Assembly (NCBI GenBank): GCA_005884685.1
Contig: VBAH01000012.1
Span: 61,582-125,581, forward strand
Source of the DNA: Alphaproteobacteria bacterium
GTDB lineage: Bacteria; Pseudomonadota; Alphaproteobacteria; Rhizobiales; Xanthobacteraceae
DNA: 64,000 nucleotides
Direction of reading: 5' to 3'
In this document: positions 28,533-38,658 of the stretch, piece by piece
Position numbering within the stretch: the first letter of the stretch is position 1
Layout: each line of letters starts with the position of its first letter
Program-made: the position numbers and the translations under genes
The notes under the pieces: model-generated
Database searches by the model: none
Seen by the model: the letters and a program-made list of their open reading frames with translations, nothing else
What the model was told of the DNA's origin: nothing

Positions 28533-28557
28533 CAGGCCTCGGGGTGGACCATAGTTT
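28529..28557 (+). promoter_or_regulatory. Candidate promoter for etfBA
   Basis: TTGACA at 28529-28534, a 17-bp spacer and TAGTTT at 28552-28557, 31 bp before the etfB ATG. It overlaps the rhomboid stop. Pattern-based only. Confidence 0.4.
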
Positions 28558-28587
28558 GCGCGCCGCGCGGGGCGGGAGTTTCCAGGT

Positions 28588-29337
28588 ATGAAAATTTTGG
28601 TGCCCGTGAAGCGGGTGGTCGATTTCAACGTCAAAGTTCGCGTCAAGGCAGACGGCTCCGGCGTCGAGCTTGCCAACGTCAAGATGTCGATGAATCCCTT
28701 CGACGAAATCGCCGTCGAGGAGGCGATCCGGCTGAAGGAAAAAGGCGCCGCGACCGAGATCGTCGCGGTGTCGATCGGCCCGCAGCAGGCCGCCGAGACC
28801 ATCCGCACCGCGCTCGCAATGGGCGCCGACCGCGGCATTCTGGTGAAGGTCGAGGGCACCGTGGAGCCGCTCGCGGTGGCAAAAATCCTCAAAGGCATCG
28901 TCGACGAGGAAAAGCCCGGTCTGGTCATCATGGGCAAGCAGGCGATCGACGACGATGCCAACCAGACCGGGCAGATGCTGGCCGCCTTGCTCGGCTGGCC
29001 GCAGGGCACGTTCGCCTCGAAGCTCGCGATCGATGGCGAGAGTGTGAGTGTCACGCGCGAGGTCGACGGCGGGCTGCAGACCGTGAAGCTGAAAGGCCCG
29101 GCGATCGTCACTACCGATCTGCGGCTGAACGAGCCGCGCTATGCGTCGCTGCCAAACATCATGAAGGCGAAGAAGAAGCCGATCGCCGACAAGACCCCCG
29201 CCGATTACGGCGTGGACGTCGCGCCACGGCTCGAGGTGCTCAAAACAACCGAGCCGTCCGGCCGCAAGGCGGGCGCCAAGGTGAAGAGCGTGGCCGAGCT
29301 GGTCGAGAAGCTGAAGAACGAAGCGGGAGTGCTCTGA
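28588..29337 (+). CDS. etfB: Electron transfer flavoprotein beta subunit
   Basis: AMP-binding subunit (249 aa) of the heterodimeric flavoprotein that carries electrons from acyl-CoA dehydrogenases to ETF:quinone oxidoreductase. Typical start [19 protein letters not shown], then [37 protein letters not shown] and [20 protein letters not shown]. The next gene (etfA) starts 1 bp after its stop. It is the expected electron acceptor for Mcd. Confidence 0.95.
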   Translation: MKILVPVKRVVDFNVKVRVKADGSGVELANVKMSMNPFDEIAVEEAIRLKEKGAATEIVAVSIGPQQAAETIRTALAMGADRGILVKVEGTVEPLAVAKILKGIVDEEKPGLVIMGKQAIDDDANQTGQMLAALLGWPQGTFASKLAIDGESVSVTREVDGGLQTVKLKGPAIVTTDLRLNEPRYASLPNIMKAKKKPIADKTPADYGVDVAPRLEVLKTTEPSGRKAGAKVKSVAELVEKLKNEAGVL

Positions 29338-29338
29338 A

Positions 29339-30283
29339 ATGACGACGCTCCTGCTCGCCGAGCACGACAACAAGTCGCTCAAGGATTCCACCAACAAGGC
29401 GCTCACTGCCGCAAAGCAGATGGGCGGCGACGTGCATGTGCTGGTCGCTGGCGCCGGCGCGAAGGCGGTTGCGGACGCTGCCGCGAAGCTCGATGGGGTG
29501 GCAAAAGTGCTGCTCGTGGACGCGCCCGCCTATCAGCATGCGCTGGCCGAGCCGCTTGCAGCGCTGATCGTCTCGCTCGCCGGGAATTACGACGCGATCG
29601 TGTCGCCGGCGACGACGACCGGCAAGAACGTGATGCCGCGTGTCGCGGCCCTGCTCGACGTGATGCAAATCTCCGACATAACCAAGGTGGCGGCGCCCGA
29701 CACGTTCGAGCGGCCGATCTATGCCGGCAATGCGATCCAGACCGTGAAGTCGAAGGACGCCAAAAAGGTCATCACGGTGCGCACCTCGACGTTCCAGGCC
29801 ACGGGCGAGGGCGGCGCGGCGGCGGTCGAGAACGCCAGCGCCGCGGCCGATCCGGGCATCTCCAGCTTCGTCGGCGAGGAGCTGTCCAAGTCGGAGCGCC
29901 CCGAGCTGACCTCGGCCAAGATCATCATCTCGGGCGGCCGCGCGATGCAGAGCCGAGAGAACTTCACCAAGTACATCGAGCCGGTGGCCGACAAGCTCGG
30001 CGCGGCGGTCGGCGCGTCGCGCGCCGCGGTCGATGCCGGCTATGCGCCGAACGACTGGCAGGTCGGGCAGACCGGCAAGGTGGTGGCCCCGGAACTCTAC
30101 ATCGCGGTGGGCATTTCGGGTGCGATCCAGCATCTCGCCGGGATGAAGGACTCCAAGGTGATCGTGGCGATCAACAAGGACGAGGAGGCGCCGATCTTCC
30201 AGGTCGCCGACTACGGGCTCGTCGCCGACCTCTACCAGGCGCTGCCCGAACTCGCCGAGGAGTTGGGCAAGCGGAGCCAGTAG
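29339..30283 (+). CDS. etfA: Electron transfer flavoprotein alpha subunit
   Basis: FAD-binding subunit (314 aa) of ETF. The N-terminal domain is alpha/beta. The C-terminal FAD domain contains the conserved [53 protein letters not shown] and [16 protein letters not shown]. It is tightly coupled to etfB, with the ATG one base after its stop. Confidence 0.95.
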   Translation: MTTLLLAEHDNKSLKDSTNKALTAAKQMGGDVHVLVAGAGAKAVADAAAKLDGVAKVLLVDAPAYQHALAEPLAALIVSLAGNYDAIVSPATTTGKNVMPRVAALLDVMQISDITKVAAPDTFERPIYAGNAIQTVKSKDAKKVITVRTSTFQATGEGGAAAVENASAAADPGISSFVGEELSKSERPELTSAKIIISGGRAMQSRENFTKYIEPVADKLGAAVGASRAAVDAGYAPNDWQVGQTGKVVAPELYIAVGISGAIQHLAGMKDSKVIVAINKDEEAPIFQVADYGLVADLYQALPELAEELGKRSQ

Positions 30284-30385
30284 CCAGTGGCATCCGGGCG
30301 CAGTTCGTCGTAGAAACATCTCATGGCTACGATGACCCAGGTGAGGGAGCGGCCGAAGGCGCGCAGTAGCGACCAGGCGGAGACA

Positions 30386-31267
30386 ATGGCGTTTACAATC
30401 GGCAAGATCGGCGTCATCGGCGCCGGTCAGATGGGTAACGGCATCGCGCACGTCGTCGCGCTGGCCGGAATGGATGTCCTGCTCAATGACATCTCGACCG
30501 ACCGCATCAACGCGGGACTTGCCACCATCAACGGCAATCTGACCCGGCAGGTCTCGCGCAAGCTGATCTCGGAGGAAGACCGTCAGGCCGCGCTCGCGCG
30601 CATATCGGCGGCCGAAACGCTCGAGAAGCTCGGGGACTGCGACCTTGTGATCGAATCGGCGGCCGAGAAGGAAGACATCAAGCGCAGGATCTTCTCCGAC
30701 CTTTGCCCGAACCTGAAGCCGGACGCGATCATCGGCACCAACACCTCGTCGATCTCGATCACGCGGCTTGCCGCCTCGACCGACCGGCCGGAGAAATTCA
30801 TCGGGATTCATTTCATGAATCCGGTGCCGGTGATGGAGCTGGTCGAACTGATCCGCGGCATCGCCACCAACGACACGACGTTCGAGGCCTGCCGCGAGTT
30901 CGTCAAGAAGCTGCACAAGACCATCGCGGTCGCGGAGGATTTCCCCGCGTTCATCGTCAACCGCATCCTGCTGCCGATGATCAACGAGGCGATCTACACG
31001 CTCTACGAGGGCGTGGGTAACGTCGAGGCGATCGACACCGCCATGAAGCTCGGCGCGCATCATCCGATGGGCCCGCTCGAGCTGGCCGACTTCATCGGGC
31101 TCGATACCTGCCTGTCGGTGATGCAGGTGCTGCATGAGGGCCTGGCGGATTCGAAATACCGTCCGTGCCCGCTGCTGGTGAAGTACGTCGAGGCGGGCTG
31201 GCTTGGCCGCAAGGCGAACCGCGGCTTCTACGATTACCGCGGCGACAAGCCGGTCCCGACGCGGTAA
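30386..31267 (+). CDS. hbd: 3-hydroxybutyryl-CoA dehydrogenase
   Basis: NAD-dependent L-3-hydroxyacyl-CoA dehydrogenase (293 aa) interconverting acetoacetyl-CoA and (S)-3-hydroxybutyryl-CoA. Rossmann motif GVIGAGQMGNGIA at ~9-21, the catalytic-type IGIHFMNPVPVMELVE, and the C-terminal HPMGPLELADFIGLDT. The ATG at 30386 (MAFTIGK) after GGCGGAGA is preferred over the 21-codon longer frame from 30323. It follows etfA by about 100 bp. It could feed C4 units to or from the ethylmalonyl-CoA route. Confidence 0.9.
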   Translation: MAFTIGKIGVIGAGQMGNGIAHVVALAGMDVLLNDISTDRINAGLATINGNLTRQVSRKLISEEDRQAALARISAAETLEKLGDCDLVIESAAEKEDIKRRIFSDLCPNLKPDAIIGTNTSSISITRLAASTDRPEKFIGIHFMNPVPVMELVELIRGIATNDTTFEACREFVKKLHKTIAVAEDFPAFIVNRILLPMINEAIYTLYEGVGNVEAIDTAMKLGAHHPMGPLELADFIGLDTCLSVMQVLHEGLADSKYRPCPLLVKYVEAGWLGRKANRGFYDYRGDKPVPTR

Positions 31268-31590
31268 CGAACTCCCGCACTAACCGATCGTTAATCCTGA
31301 GACCGAATGCTGCCGGCAGGGCGATCACCGGCAGCGGACGATCCGGCATTGGACAGGGTTATTCGGCCGGCCAGGCTCACGAGGCCTGGCGCGCGCGCCG
31401 CCGCGAAATGGCGCAGGCCATCACGCGCATCAAGGCCGCGACGCAGGCGGGGGCGAACAGCGCCGCGAACATCAAGGTCGCTTAACGCGAATTCGCTCCG
31501 GCCTAAACCTCCGGTTTCAGGCACCGCCGAAGCGAAAATTAACGAGTGATGGGGCAGGGTCCGGGCAATCTTCGGAGCCGCACTCCCCTG
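31268..31590. other. 323-bp gap without a supportable gene
   Basis: It contains an 8-bp inverted repeat, GCTGCCGG (31309-31316) / CCGGCAGC (31328-31335), with no T tract. This may mark the end of the hbd transcript. Short frames ending at 31485 (plus strand) and a ~31-codon frame on the minus strand have no start or ribosome-binding site that I trust. TTAACG at ~31540 is a CtrA-type half site only. Confidence 0.5.
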
Positions 31591-32250
31591 ATGGCCGATT
31601 TCCACGACGTACGCGCTCGCATCCGCGAGACGAGCGACGAGCCGCAGTCGGACGGCGGCGGGCTGTCGTTCTGGATCGTCACCGCGATCGCGGTCGCGGT
31701 CGGGTTCACGGTCGTGATGATCGCGCCGCGTCTCTATACGGTCCAGCGCACGGCGGCGCTGCCGGCCTTCAAGGATGTGCGCACCGAATCCGCGCAGGCC
31801 GTTCACGTTGTCGACGTCGCCGCGCTGGTGGCGGACCCGCTGCGTTATGCCGACAAAAGCGCGGATGAAATCGGCCGGATCGCGGATTCGATCTGCGCGC
31901 CGCGGCAGCCGGACAATCGGGTAAGTATCGCGGATCAGAGCGAGCAGCTGCACTGCCTGCTGACCGAAGGACTGCCGCGCTACTGCTCCGCGATCCAGCG
32001 CAGCAAGATCACCGCCGCCATCATCAGCCACTTCCGGGTCGTCGAGCATGCCGCCGCGATCGGCAAGGCCGAGGTCGAGCCACGCGTGCTCGCGTCGATC
32101 GAGGACCTGATCCGCGCCGGTTACATTCTCAAGCCGCAGCGCGACGACATCGGCACCGTCGCGCCGCGCGAGATCCGGGAGCGGTTTGCGCGTGTTGTCG
32201 GCAACAAGCTGCCGTGCCCCGATCCGCCGTGGTGGGCAATCTGGAAATAA
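31591..32250 (+). CDS. Hypothetical single-pass membrane protein
   Basis: 219 aa. A charged cytoplasmic N-terminus (ADFHDVRARIRETSDEP) is followed by one transmembrane helix at ~26-48. A soluble, probably periplasmic domain follows with Cys in DSICAPRQ, LHCLLTEG, RYCSAIQ and LPCPDPPWW. The ATG at 31591 (MADFHDV) is favoured over 31546. I do not recognise the family. It is convergent with tlpA, with the stops adjacent. Confidence 0.65.
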   Translation: MADFHDVRARIRETSDEPQSDGGGLSFWIVTAIAVAVGFTVVMIAPRLYTVQRTAALPAFKDVRTESAQAVHVVDVAALVADPLRYADKSADEIGRIADSICAPRQPDNRVSIADQSEQLHCLLTEGLPRYCSAIQRSKITAAIISHFRVVEHAAAIGKAEVEPRVLASIEDLIRAGYILKPQRDDIGTVAPREIRERFARVVGNKLPCPDPPWWAIWK

Positions 32251-32913
32251 CTACGACGCCCGGCCGGTCGCGGTTTCGATCAGCTTGACCGCGTCATCGC
32301 TCGCCCATTCGGCGGGGCCAGCGAGGACGCCAAGCTCACAGCCGTTCGGATCGACCAGCAGCGTCGTCGGCATGCCGACCGCCTTGCCGGTCGCCTTGAG
32401 ATCCTGGAACACCTTCGCGCTCGGGTCGGCGTAGTAGCTGAGCTGCTTGATGCCCACATCGCTCAGCCAGGCCTTCGGCTTGTCGAGATTGCGCGTATCG
32501 ATGTTGACGGCAACCACCTGGAATGTGGCGCCACCGAGCTTGCCCTGCAGCGCGTCGAGCGCCGGCATCTCCTTGCGGCACGGCACGCACCAGGTCGCCC
32601 ACAGGTTCAACAGCACGGTCCGGCCGCGAAAATCGGCGAGCGTGACCGGCTTGCCGGAGGCATCCTGGAAAGCCAGATCGGGGAGCCGGCCCGGGCTGCT
32701 CGCAATGGTGATGGCAGCGACCTCGCCGCGCGCCAGCGGTGCAAGCCGCGAGCTCAACTCCGCCGCCGCGCGGCACGCCGGATCGGTCGGATTGCGCTGC
32801 ATCGCGCCGATCCCGTATACCGCCGCGAGTCCGGCCACGACGCCAACGAGCGCCCCCAGCGCGATCGCGCGGCGGCGCTTTGTGCTACGTGTGGTGTCGG
32901 GCAAATCGGTCAT
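32251..32913 (-). CDS. tlpA: TlpA family thiol:disulfide oxidoreductase
   Basis: Membrane-anchored periplasmic thioredoxin (220 aa). The anchor helix is at ~16-37 and the thioredoxin fold has active site WCVPC (C109, C112). The cis-Pro region is VGMPTT. In rhizobia TlpA reduces proteins needed for cytochrome oxidase copper insertion. It is divergent from argH with 21 bp between the starts, a conserved rhizobial arrangement. The start at 32913 avoids overlap with argH. Confidence 0.9.
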   Translation of the reverse strand: MTDLPDTTRSTKRRRAIALGALVGVVAGLAAVYGIGAMQRNPTDPACRAAAELSSRLAPLARGEVAAITIASSPGRLPDLAFQDASGKPVTLADFRGRTVLLNLWATWCVPCRKEMPALDALQGKLGGATFQVVAVNIDTRNLDKPKAWLSDVGIKQLSYYADPSAKVFQDLKATGKAVGMPTTLLVDPNGCELGVLAGPAEWASDDAVKLIETATGRAS

Positions 32914-32934
32914 CGGGCTTTCGGCGGTCGGGTC

Positions 32935-34320
32935 ATGAGCAACAAAATGTGGGGCGGGCGTTTCGCGTCGGGTCCCGGCGCGATCATGCAGGAGATCAAC
33001 GCCTCGATCGACTTCGATCGCCGCCTTTACCGCCAGGACATCGCGGCAAGCAAGGCCCACGCTGCCATGCTCGCCAAGCAGGGCATCATCTCGCGCGACG
33101 ATGCCCGCGCCATCGCTCACGGTCTAGACACGATCCTGTCAGAGATGGACACGGGCAAGTTCCGCTTCAAGCGGGCGCTCGAGGACATCCATATGAACGT
33201 GGAGGCACGGCTCGCCGAGCTGATCGGACCGGCGGCGGGGCGGCTGCACACCGCGCGCTCGCGCAACGACCAGGTCGCAACCGACTTCAAGCTCTGGGTG
33301 CGCGACGCGATCGACGGCATCGACGCTGCGCTCGCCGCCTATCAGCACGCTCTCGCCGAGAAGGCGCTGGCGCATGCCGCGACCGTCATGCCGGGCTTTA
33401 CCCATCTGCAGACCGCGCAGCCGGTGACGTTCGGCCACCATCTGCTCGCCTATGTCGAGATGGCGGCGCGCGATCGGGGCCGCTTCGCGGACGCGCGCAA
33501 GCGGCTCAACGAGAATCCGCTCGGCAGCGCGGCCCTTGCCGGAACTTCATTCCGGCTCGATCGCGCGATGACGACGAGGGCGCTCGGTTTCGACCGGCCC
33601 GCGGCGAACTCACTCGACGCCGTCTCCGATCGCGACTTCGTGATGGAGACGCTCGCCGCCGCGGCGATAACCGCGTTGCATCTGTCGCGCTTCGCCGAAG
33701 AGATCGTGATGTGGTGCTCGCCGCTGATCGGCTTCGTGACGCTGTCGGACAAGTTCACCACCGGCTCCTCGATCATGCCGCAGAAGCGCAATCCGGACGC
33801 CGCCGAACTGGTGCGCGCCAAGACCGGCCGCATCGTCGGCGCGCTGACCGCGCTGCTGGTCGTGATGAAGGGACTGCCGCTCGCCTACCAGAAGGACATG
33901 CAGGAGGACAAGGAGAGCGCCATGGACGCGCTGTCGGCGCTGATGCTCGGGCTTGCCGCGATGGCCGGCATGGTGGCCGACATGAAGCCGGACGCGGCGC
34001 GCATGAAGGCGGCCGCCGGCGCCGGCTATGCGACCGCGACCGACCTGGCCGATTGGCTGGTGCAATCGCTCAAAGTGCCGTTCCGCGAGGCGCACCACAT
34101 GACCGGGCGGATCGTGGCCGCTGCCGAGGGCGCCGGTGTGCCGCTGGAGAAGCTTCCGCTTGCGCAGATGCAGGCAATCGAGCCGCGCATCACCAAGGCG
34201 GTGTTCAACGTGCTCCCGGTCGAGCGCTCGGTGGCGAGCCGCACGACAGCGGGCGGCACCGCGCCCGCCAACGTGCGGCGCGAGGCCGCGAAGTGGTTGA
34301 AAAGGCTTGCCAAAAAGTAA
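32935..34320 (+). CDS. argH: Argininosuccinate lyase
   Basis: Last step of arginine biosynthesis, splitting argininosuccinate to arginine and fumarate (461 aa, the usual length). Signature [16 protein letters not shown]. Other family blocks: [42 protein letters not shown] and the C-terminal [13 protein letters not shown]. Cytoplasmic homotetramer. It is followed by lptM and lysA on the same strand. Confidence 0.97.
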   Translation: MSNKMWGGRFASGPGAIMQEINASIDFDRRLYRQDIAASKAHAAMLAKQGIISRDDARAIAHGLDTILSEMDTGKFRFKRALEDIHMNVEARLAELIGPAAGRLHTARSRNDQVATDFKLWVRDAIDGIDAALAAYQHALAEKALAHAATVMPGFTHLQTAQPVTFGHHLLAYVEMAARDRGRFADARKRLNENPLGSAALAGTSFRLDRAMTTRALGFDRPAANSLDAVSDRDFVMETLAAAAITALHLSRFAEEIVMWCSPLIGFVTLSDKFTTGSSIMPQKRNPDAAELVRAKTGRIVGALTALLVVMKGLPLAYQKDMQEDKESAMDALSALMLGLAAMAGMVADMKPDAARMKAAAGAGYATATDLADWLVQSLKVPFREAHHMTGRIVAAAEGAGVPLEKLPLAQMQAIEPRITKAVFNVLPVERSVASRTTAGGTAPANVRREAAKWLKRLAKK

Positions 34321-34414
34321 CGCCTTACGGGTATGCCAGCGGTCGCGCTGCACTTTTGCCTCTCGCCTGCCGCACTCGATCTGTTGTATGTGTCGCCGTC
34401 AGAAGGGGTGCACA

Positions 34415-34636
34415 GTGAGTTCCTCCGTCCTTCCAACGTTTCGCCTCGCCGTGACCGGCGCGCTGTTGCTCGGGCTCGGCCTCACGTTGTCGGCCTGCGG
34501 ACGGCGCGGACCGCTCGATGCGCCACCGGGCGCCGTCCACACCCCGCAGGGCGTGATCGAGCTTGATTCCGAAGGCCGCCCGATCGCCCCACCGGGCCAG
34601 AAAAAACGCCTGCCGATCGACTGGCTGCTCGACTAG
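34415..34636 (+). CDS. lptM: LPS translocon maturation chaperone LptM-type lipoprotein
   Basis: Small lipoprotein (73 aa): signal peptide ending LTLSAC, followed at once by GRRGPLDAPPGA, the hallmark of the LptM (YifL) family. LptM assists disulfide maturation of the LptD/E outer-membrane translocon in enterobacteria. The start is GTG at 34415 with AGAAGGGG upstream. It lies in the conserved argH-lptM-lysA order. Confidence 0.85.
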   Translation: MSSSVLPTFRLAVTGALLLGLGLTLSACGRRGPLDAPPGAVHTPQGVIELDSEGRPIAPPGQKKRLPIDWLLD

Positions 34637-34654
34637 GCGCGACGAGCCGATCCC

Positions 34655-35923
34655 ATGCACCACTTCGCCTATCGCGCCGGCGTGCTGCACGCCGAGGCGG
34701 TCGATCTCGCGAGCCTCGCGCAGGCCGTGGGCACGCCGCTCTATTGCTATTCGACCGCCACGCTCGAGCGGCACTATCGCGTGTTCGCCGAAGCGTTCGC
34801 CGATGTGCCGTCGCTCGTCTGCTACGCGATGAAGGCCAACTCCAATCAGGCGGTGATCGCCACGCTCGCGCGGCTGGGCGCCGGCGCGGATGTCGTCTCG
34901 GGTGGCGAACTCAAGCGCGCACTCGCGGCCGGAGTCCCGGCGGAAAAGATCATGTTCTCCGGCATCGGCAAGACCGCAGACGAACTCGCCGCCGCGATCG
35001 ACGCCGGCATCCTCTGCATCAATGTGGAGTCCGAGCCGGAGTTGGAGCTGTTGTCGAGCATCGCGGCCGGCAAGGGGCGCACTGCCTGCGTCTCGGTGCG
35101 CGTCAACCCGGACGTCGATGCCAGGACGCATGCCAAGATCGCGACCGGAAAATCCGAGAACAAGTTCGGCATTCCGATCAGCCGTGCGCGCGAGGTCTAT
35201 GCGCGTGCGGGGAAAATGAAGGGCGTGCGCGTCGGCGGTGTCGACATGCACATCGGCAGCCAGATCACCGATCTGCGGCCGTTCGATGACGCGTTCGCGT
35301 TACTCTCCGACTTCGTGCGCACGCTGCGCGCCGATGGCCATCGTATCGAGCATGTCGATCTCGGCGGGGGTCTCGGTATCCCGTATCGCGAGGACAACGA
35401 GCCGCCGCCCGACCCGCAGGCCTACGCCGCGGTGGTCAAGCGCGCGACACGCGATCTCAATTGCATGCTGATCTTCGAGCCCGGGCGCATGATCGTCGGC
35501 AATGCCGGCATCCTTATGACGCGCGTGCTCTACGTCAAGCGCGGCGAGGCGAAGACCTTTGTGATCGTCGACGCCGCAATGAACGACCTGATCCGACCAA
35601 CGCTCTACGAGGCGCACCACGACATCCGCTCCGTGAAGGAGCCGACACTGGGGGCGCGGCGTATCGTCGCCGATGTGGTCGGGCCGGTGTGCGAAACCGG
35701 GGATTACCTCGCGCTCGATCGCGACCTGGTCGAGCCCGCGCCGGGCGATCTTCTGGCGATCATGACGGCGGGCGCCTACGGCGCGGTGCAGGCCGGCACC
35801 TACAATACGCGCGCGCTTGTGCCCGAGGTGCTGGTGAACGGCGCCGAATGGGCCTTGGTGCGGCCGCGGCTCGATGTCGACACCTTGATTGCGCTCGATC
35901 GGATGCCGGATTGGCTGCGCTAG
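34655..35923 (+). CDS. lysA: Diaminopimelate decarboxylase
   Basis: PLP enzyme (422 aa) converting meso-diaminopimelate to lysine. The PLP Lys is in VCYAMKANSN (~55-64). Also visible are GADVVSGGEL, HIGSQI, DLGGGLGIPY, EPGRMIVGNAG and the C-terminal CETGDYLA with the cross-subunit Cys. It starts 18 bp after lptM and is the last gene of the argH-lptM-lysA run. Confidence 0.97.
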   Translation: MHHFAYRAGVLHAEAVDLASLAQAVGTPLYCYSTATLERHYRVFAEAFADVPSLVCYAMKANSNQAVIATLARLGAGADVVSGGELKRALAAGVPAEKIMFSGIGKTADELAAAIDAGILCINVESEPELELLSSIAAGKGRTACVSVRVNPDVDARTHAKIATGKSENKFGIPISRAREVYARAGKMKGVRVGGVDMHIGSQITDLRPFDDAFALLSDFVRTLRADGHRIEHVDLGGGLGIPYREDNEPPPDPQAYAAVVKRATRDLNCMLIFEPGRMIVGNAGILMTRVLYVKRGEAKTFVIVDAAMNDLIRPTLYEAHHDIRSVKEPTLGARRIVADVVGPVCETGDYLALDRDLVEPAPGDLLAIMTAGAYGAVQAGTYNTRALVPEVLVNGAEWALVRPRLDVDTLIALDRMPDWLR

Positions 35924-36054
35924 CGCTGTCTTACCGTATATGTGGCTTGCGCCTTATGGCGTAGCAGGAACATTCGGCCTGAAAATTGCTTGGTTTGTGC
36001 GCGTTGCTTGTTCGCCGCGGCCAAATCGGGCTATGGCTGGCAACGGAGTAGCAG

Positions 36055-38658
36055 GTGAACGACCGGCCATCCGATCCCCAGGCTGACCCTCGCCAAATCG
36101 ACGAGCAGGTCGCCGACGCTCTGCTCGCACGCGCATTGCGGCGGGCGTGGTGGACGATTCTCTGGGAGCGGATGTGGCCCGCGCTGGCTTCGCTCGCCGT
36201 TGCGGTCGGATTGTTTCTCGCGGTCTCCTGGGCGGGGCTGTGGCTGTGGCTGCCACCGCTGGGGCGAGCCGTCGCGCTTTTTGTTTTGATGGTGCTGATC
36301 GCGATCGCGGCGGTGCCGCTGTTCCGCTTCCGCCTGCCGAGCACCTTCGACGGGCTGCGCCGCCTCGATCGTGGCAGCGGTCTCAAGCACCGGCCCGCGA
36401 CTGCGCTCGCCGATGACCTTGCGGCCGGGGAGCAGGATCAGGTTTCGGTTGCGCTCTGGCGCGCACATGTCGAGCAGGCGCTGCGCAAGGCCAGCGCACT
36501 GAAGGCGGGCACGCCGCGTCCGCGCCTGCCGCTGTTCGATCCGGTCGCGGTGCGCGCGCTTGTCGTGCTGCTCGTGTGCGCGACGTTTTTTGCGGCGTCG
36601 GGCGAACGCGTGAAGCGCATCACCGCGGCGTTCGACTGGGCCGGCGTGGTCCAGGCGAAGAACTTCCGCGTCGATGCCTGGGTGACGCCGCCCGCCTACA
36701 CCGGCAGGCCGCCGCTGATCCTGCCCGGTATCCGCGCGGGCGAGCCGCATCAGGCGGCCCTCATCCAGACCGTTCCGACGGGAAGCGTGCTGGTCATCCG
36801 CGCGAGCGGCGCGAGTCGGCTCGAAGTCGTGACCAGCGGCGGCCTGGCCGAGGCGAGCCGCGAAGGCGCCCCGCCGCCCCCGGCCGGCACGCAAGAATAC
36901 CGCTACGTCATCACGGACCGCGGCACCGCCACCCTGAAAGGCGTGCTGGATGACGATGTGAACTTCACATTCGCGGCTATTCCGGATCGTGCGCCCACGA
37001 TCCAGCTCACCAAGGATCCCGAGCCGCAGATGCGCGGCTCGCTGCAACTCGCCTACAAGGTCGAGGACGATTACGGCGTCATCTCCGCACAGGCGAGTTT
37101 CGCCCTGAAGGAAAAGACTCGCGCCGATGGAAGCGTGCCGCGCCCGCTCTATGGCGCGCCCGACTTTCCGCTGGTGCTGCCGCAACTGCGCACCCGTAAC
37201 GGCGCGGCGCAGACCACCAAGGATCTGGCGGATCATCCGTGGGCCGGCGCCGAAGTCGCGCTGACGCTGACCGCGCGCGACGAGGCCGGCAACGAAGGCT
37301 CCACCACGCCGTTCGAGTTCAGGCTGCCGGAGCGCATCTTCGTCAAGCCGCTGGCGCGAGCGCTGATCGAGCAGCGCCGCGTCCTCGCCCTGGATGCCGA
37401 GGCGAAGCCGCGCCTGCTCGCCGCGCTCAACGCGCTCTCGATCGCTCCGGAAAAATTCATGCCGGAGGTGCCGCATTATCTCGGCCTGCGCTCGATCTAC
37501 TGGCAGCTGATCCACGCCAGGACCGACGACCAGTTGCGTGACGTCGTGGCGCGGCTGTGGGGCATGGCGGTGTCGATCGAGGATGGCCAGCTCTCCGACG
37601 CCGAGGCGGCGCTGCGGCAGGCGCAGGAAGCCTTGCGCCAGGCGCTGGAGCGGGGCGCGAACGACGATGAGATCAAGAAGCTCACGGATGAACTCCGCGC
37701 AGCGCTCGACAAGTTCATGCAGGCGCTCGCCGAGCAGATGCGCAAGAACCCGCAGCAGCTTTCCCGCCCGCTCGACCCGAACACCCGGATGCTGCGGCCG
37801 CAGGACCTGAAGAACATGATCGACCGGTTCGAGCAGCTCGCGCGCTCCGGTGCCAAGGACGCGGCGCGGCGCATGCTCGAAGAGCTGCAACAGATGCTGG
37901 AGAATCTGCAGATGGCCCGCCCGGGCCAGCAGGGCGACGACATGGACGACGACATGATGTCGGCGCTCGATGAGCTCGGCAACATGATCCGCGAGCAGCA
38001 GAACCTGCGCGACAAGACATTCCGGCAGGGTCAGGAGCGGCGGCGGCAGCAGCAGGGCCAGCGCGGCCAACGTGGCCAGCGCGGCCAACAGGGTCAGCAA
38101 GGCGAGCAGGGCGATCCGAACCAGTTCGGCGAGTTGCGGCAGAACCAGCAGGCGCTGCGCGAACAGCTGAAGAAACTGCTGGAGGAGATGCGCAAGCGCG
38201 GTCAGACGGGTCAGCAAGGGCAGCCCGGACAGCAAGGCCAGCAGGGTCAGGATCCGGGCGAAGGGCTCGGCCAGGCCGATGGGGCCATGGGCGATGCCGA
38301 GGGACAGCTCGGGCAGGGCAATGCCGATGGCGCGGTCGACGCGCAGGGCCGCGCGCTCGAGGCGTTGCGGCGCGGCGCGCAAAGCCTTGCGCAACAGATG
38401 CAGCAGGGACAGCAAGGGCCCGGGGGCCCGGGCCAGCCCGGCCGAACCGGACAGGCGCGCGCCAACAACGACACCGATCCGCTCGGCCGGCCGTTGCGCG
38501 GGCGCGATTATGGCGACGACGTCACGGTCAAGGTGCCGGGTGAGATCGACGTGCAGCGGGCGCGCCGCATTCTCGAAGAGCTGCGCAAGCGCTTTGCCGA
38601 TCCGGCACGGCCGCAGCTCGAGCTCGACTACATCGAGCGGCTGCTGAAGGATTTCTGA
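36055..38658 (+). CDS. TIGR02302 (DUF4175) family membrane protein with Gln/Gly-rich tail
   Basis: 867-aa protein. It has two hydrophobic segments at ~45-95 and a third at ~165-180, then a large presumably periplasmic region. A low-complexity part at ~610-800 is dominated by Gln, Gly and Arg (repeated GQRGQRGQQGQQG). A conserved ~60-residue C-terminal end holds GRDYGDDVTVKVPGE and RRILEELRKRFADP. This family is widespread in alphaproteobacteria near lysA, and its function is unknown. The start is GTG at 36055. Confidence 0.85.
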   Translation: MNDRPSDPQADPRQIDEQVADALLARALRRAWWTILWERMWPALASLAVAVGLFLAVSWAGLWLWLPPLGRAVALFVLMVLIAIAAVPLFRFRLPSTFDGLRRLDRGSGLKHRPATALADDLAAGEQDQVSVALWRAHVEQALRKASALKAGTPRPRLPLFDPVAVRALVVLLVCATFFAASGERVKRITAAFDWAGVVQAKNFRVDAWVTPPAYTGRPPLILPGIRAGEPHQAALIQTVPTGSVLVIRASGASRLEVVTSGGLAEASREGAPPPPAGTQEYRYVITDRGTATLKGVLDDDVNFTFAAIPDRAPTIQLTKDPEPQMRGSLQLAYKVEDDYGVISAQASFALKEKTRADGSVPRPLYGAPDFPLVLPQLRTRNGAAQTTKDLADHPWAGAEVALTLTARDEAGNEGSTTPFEFRLPERIFVKPLARALIEQRRVLALDAEAKPRLLAALNALSIAPEKFMPEVPHYLGLRSIYWQLIHARTDDQLRDVVARLWGMAVSIEDGQLSDAEAALRQAQEALRQALERGANDDEIKKLTDELRAALDKFMQALAEQMRKNPQQLSRPLDPNTRMLRPQDLKNMIDRFEQLARSGAKDAARRMLEELQQMLENLQMARPGQQGDDMDDDMMSALDELGNMIREQQNLRDKTFRQGQERRRQQQGQRGQRGQRGQQGQQGEQGDPNQFGELRQNQQALREQLKKLLEEMRKRGQTGQQGQPGQQGQQGQDPGEGLGQADGAMGDAEGQLGQGNADGAVDAQGRALEALRRGAQSLAQQMQQGQQGPGGPGQPGRTGQARANNDTDPLGRPLRGRDYGDDVTVKVPGEIDVQRARRILEELRKRFADPARPQLELDYIERLLKDF

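Noticed and set aside
31410..31485. 25-codon plus-strand frame (MAQAITRIKAATQAG...)
   Set aside because: No ribosome-binding site, no recognisable family, and the frame is open upstream only by composition.
38040..38450. Tandem repeat or minisatellite in the TIGR02302 gene
   Set aside because: The Gln/Gly-rich codons repeat loosely (GGCCAGCGCGGCCAA-type units) but belong to the family's normal low-complexity linker.
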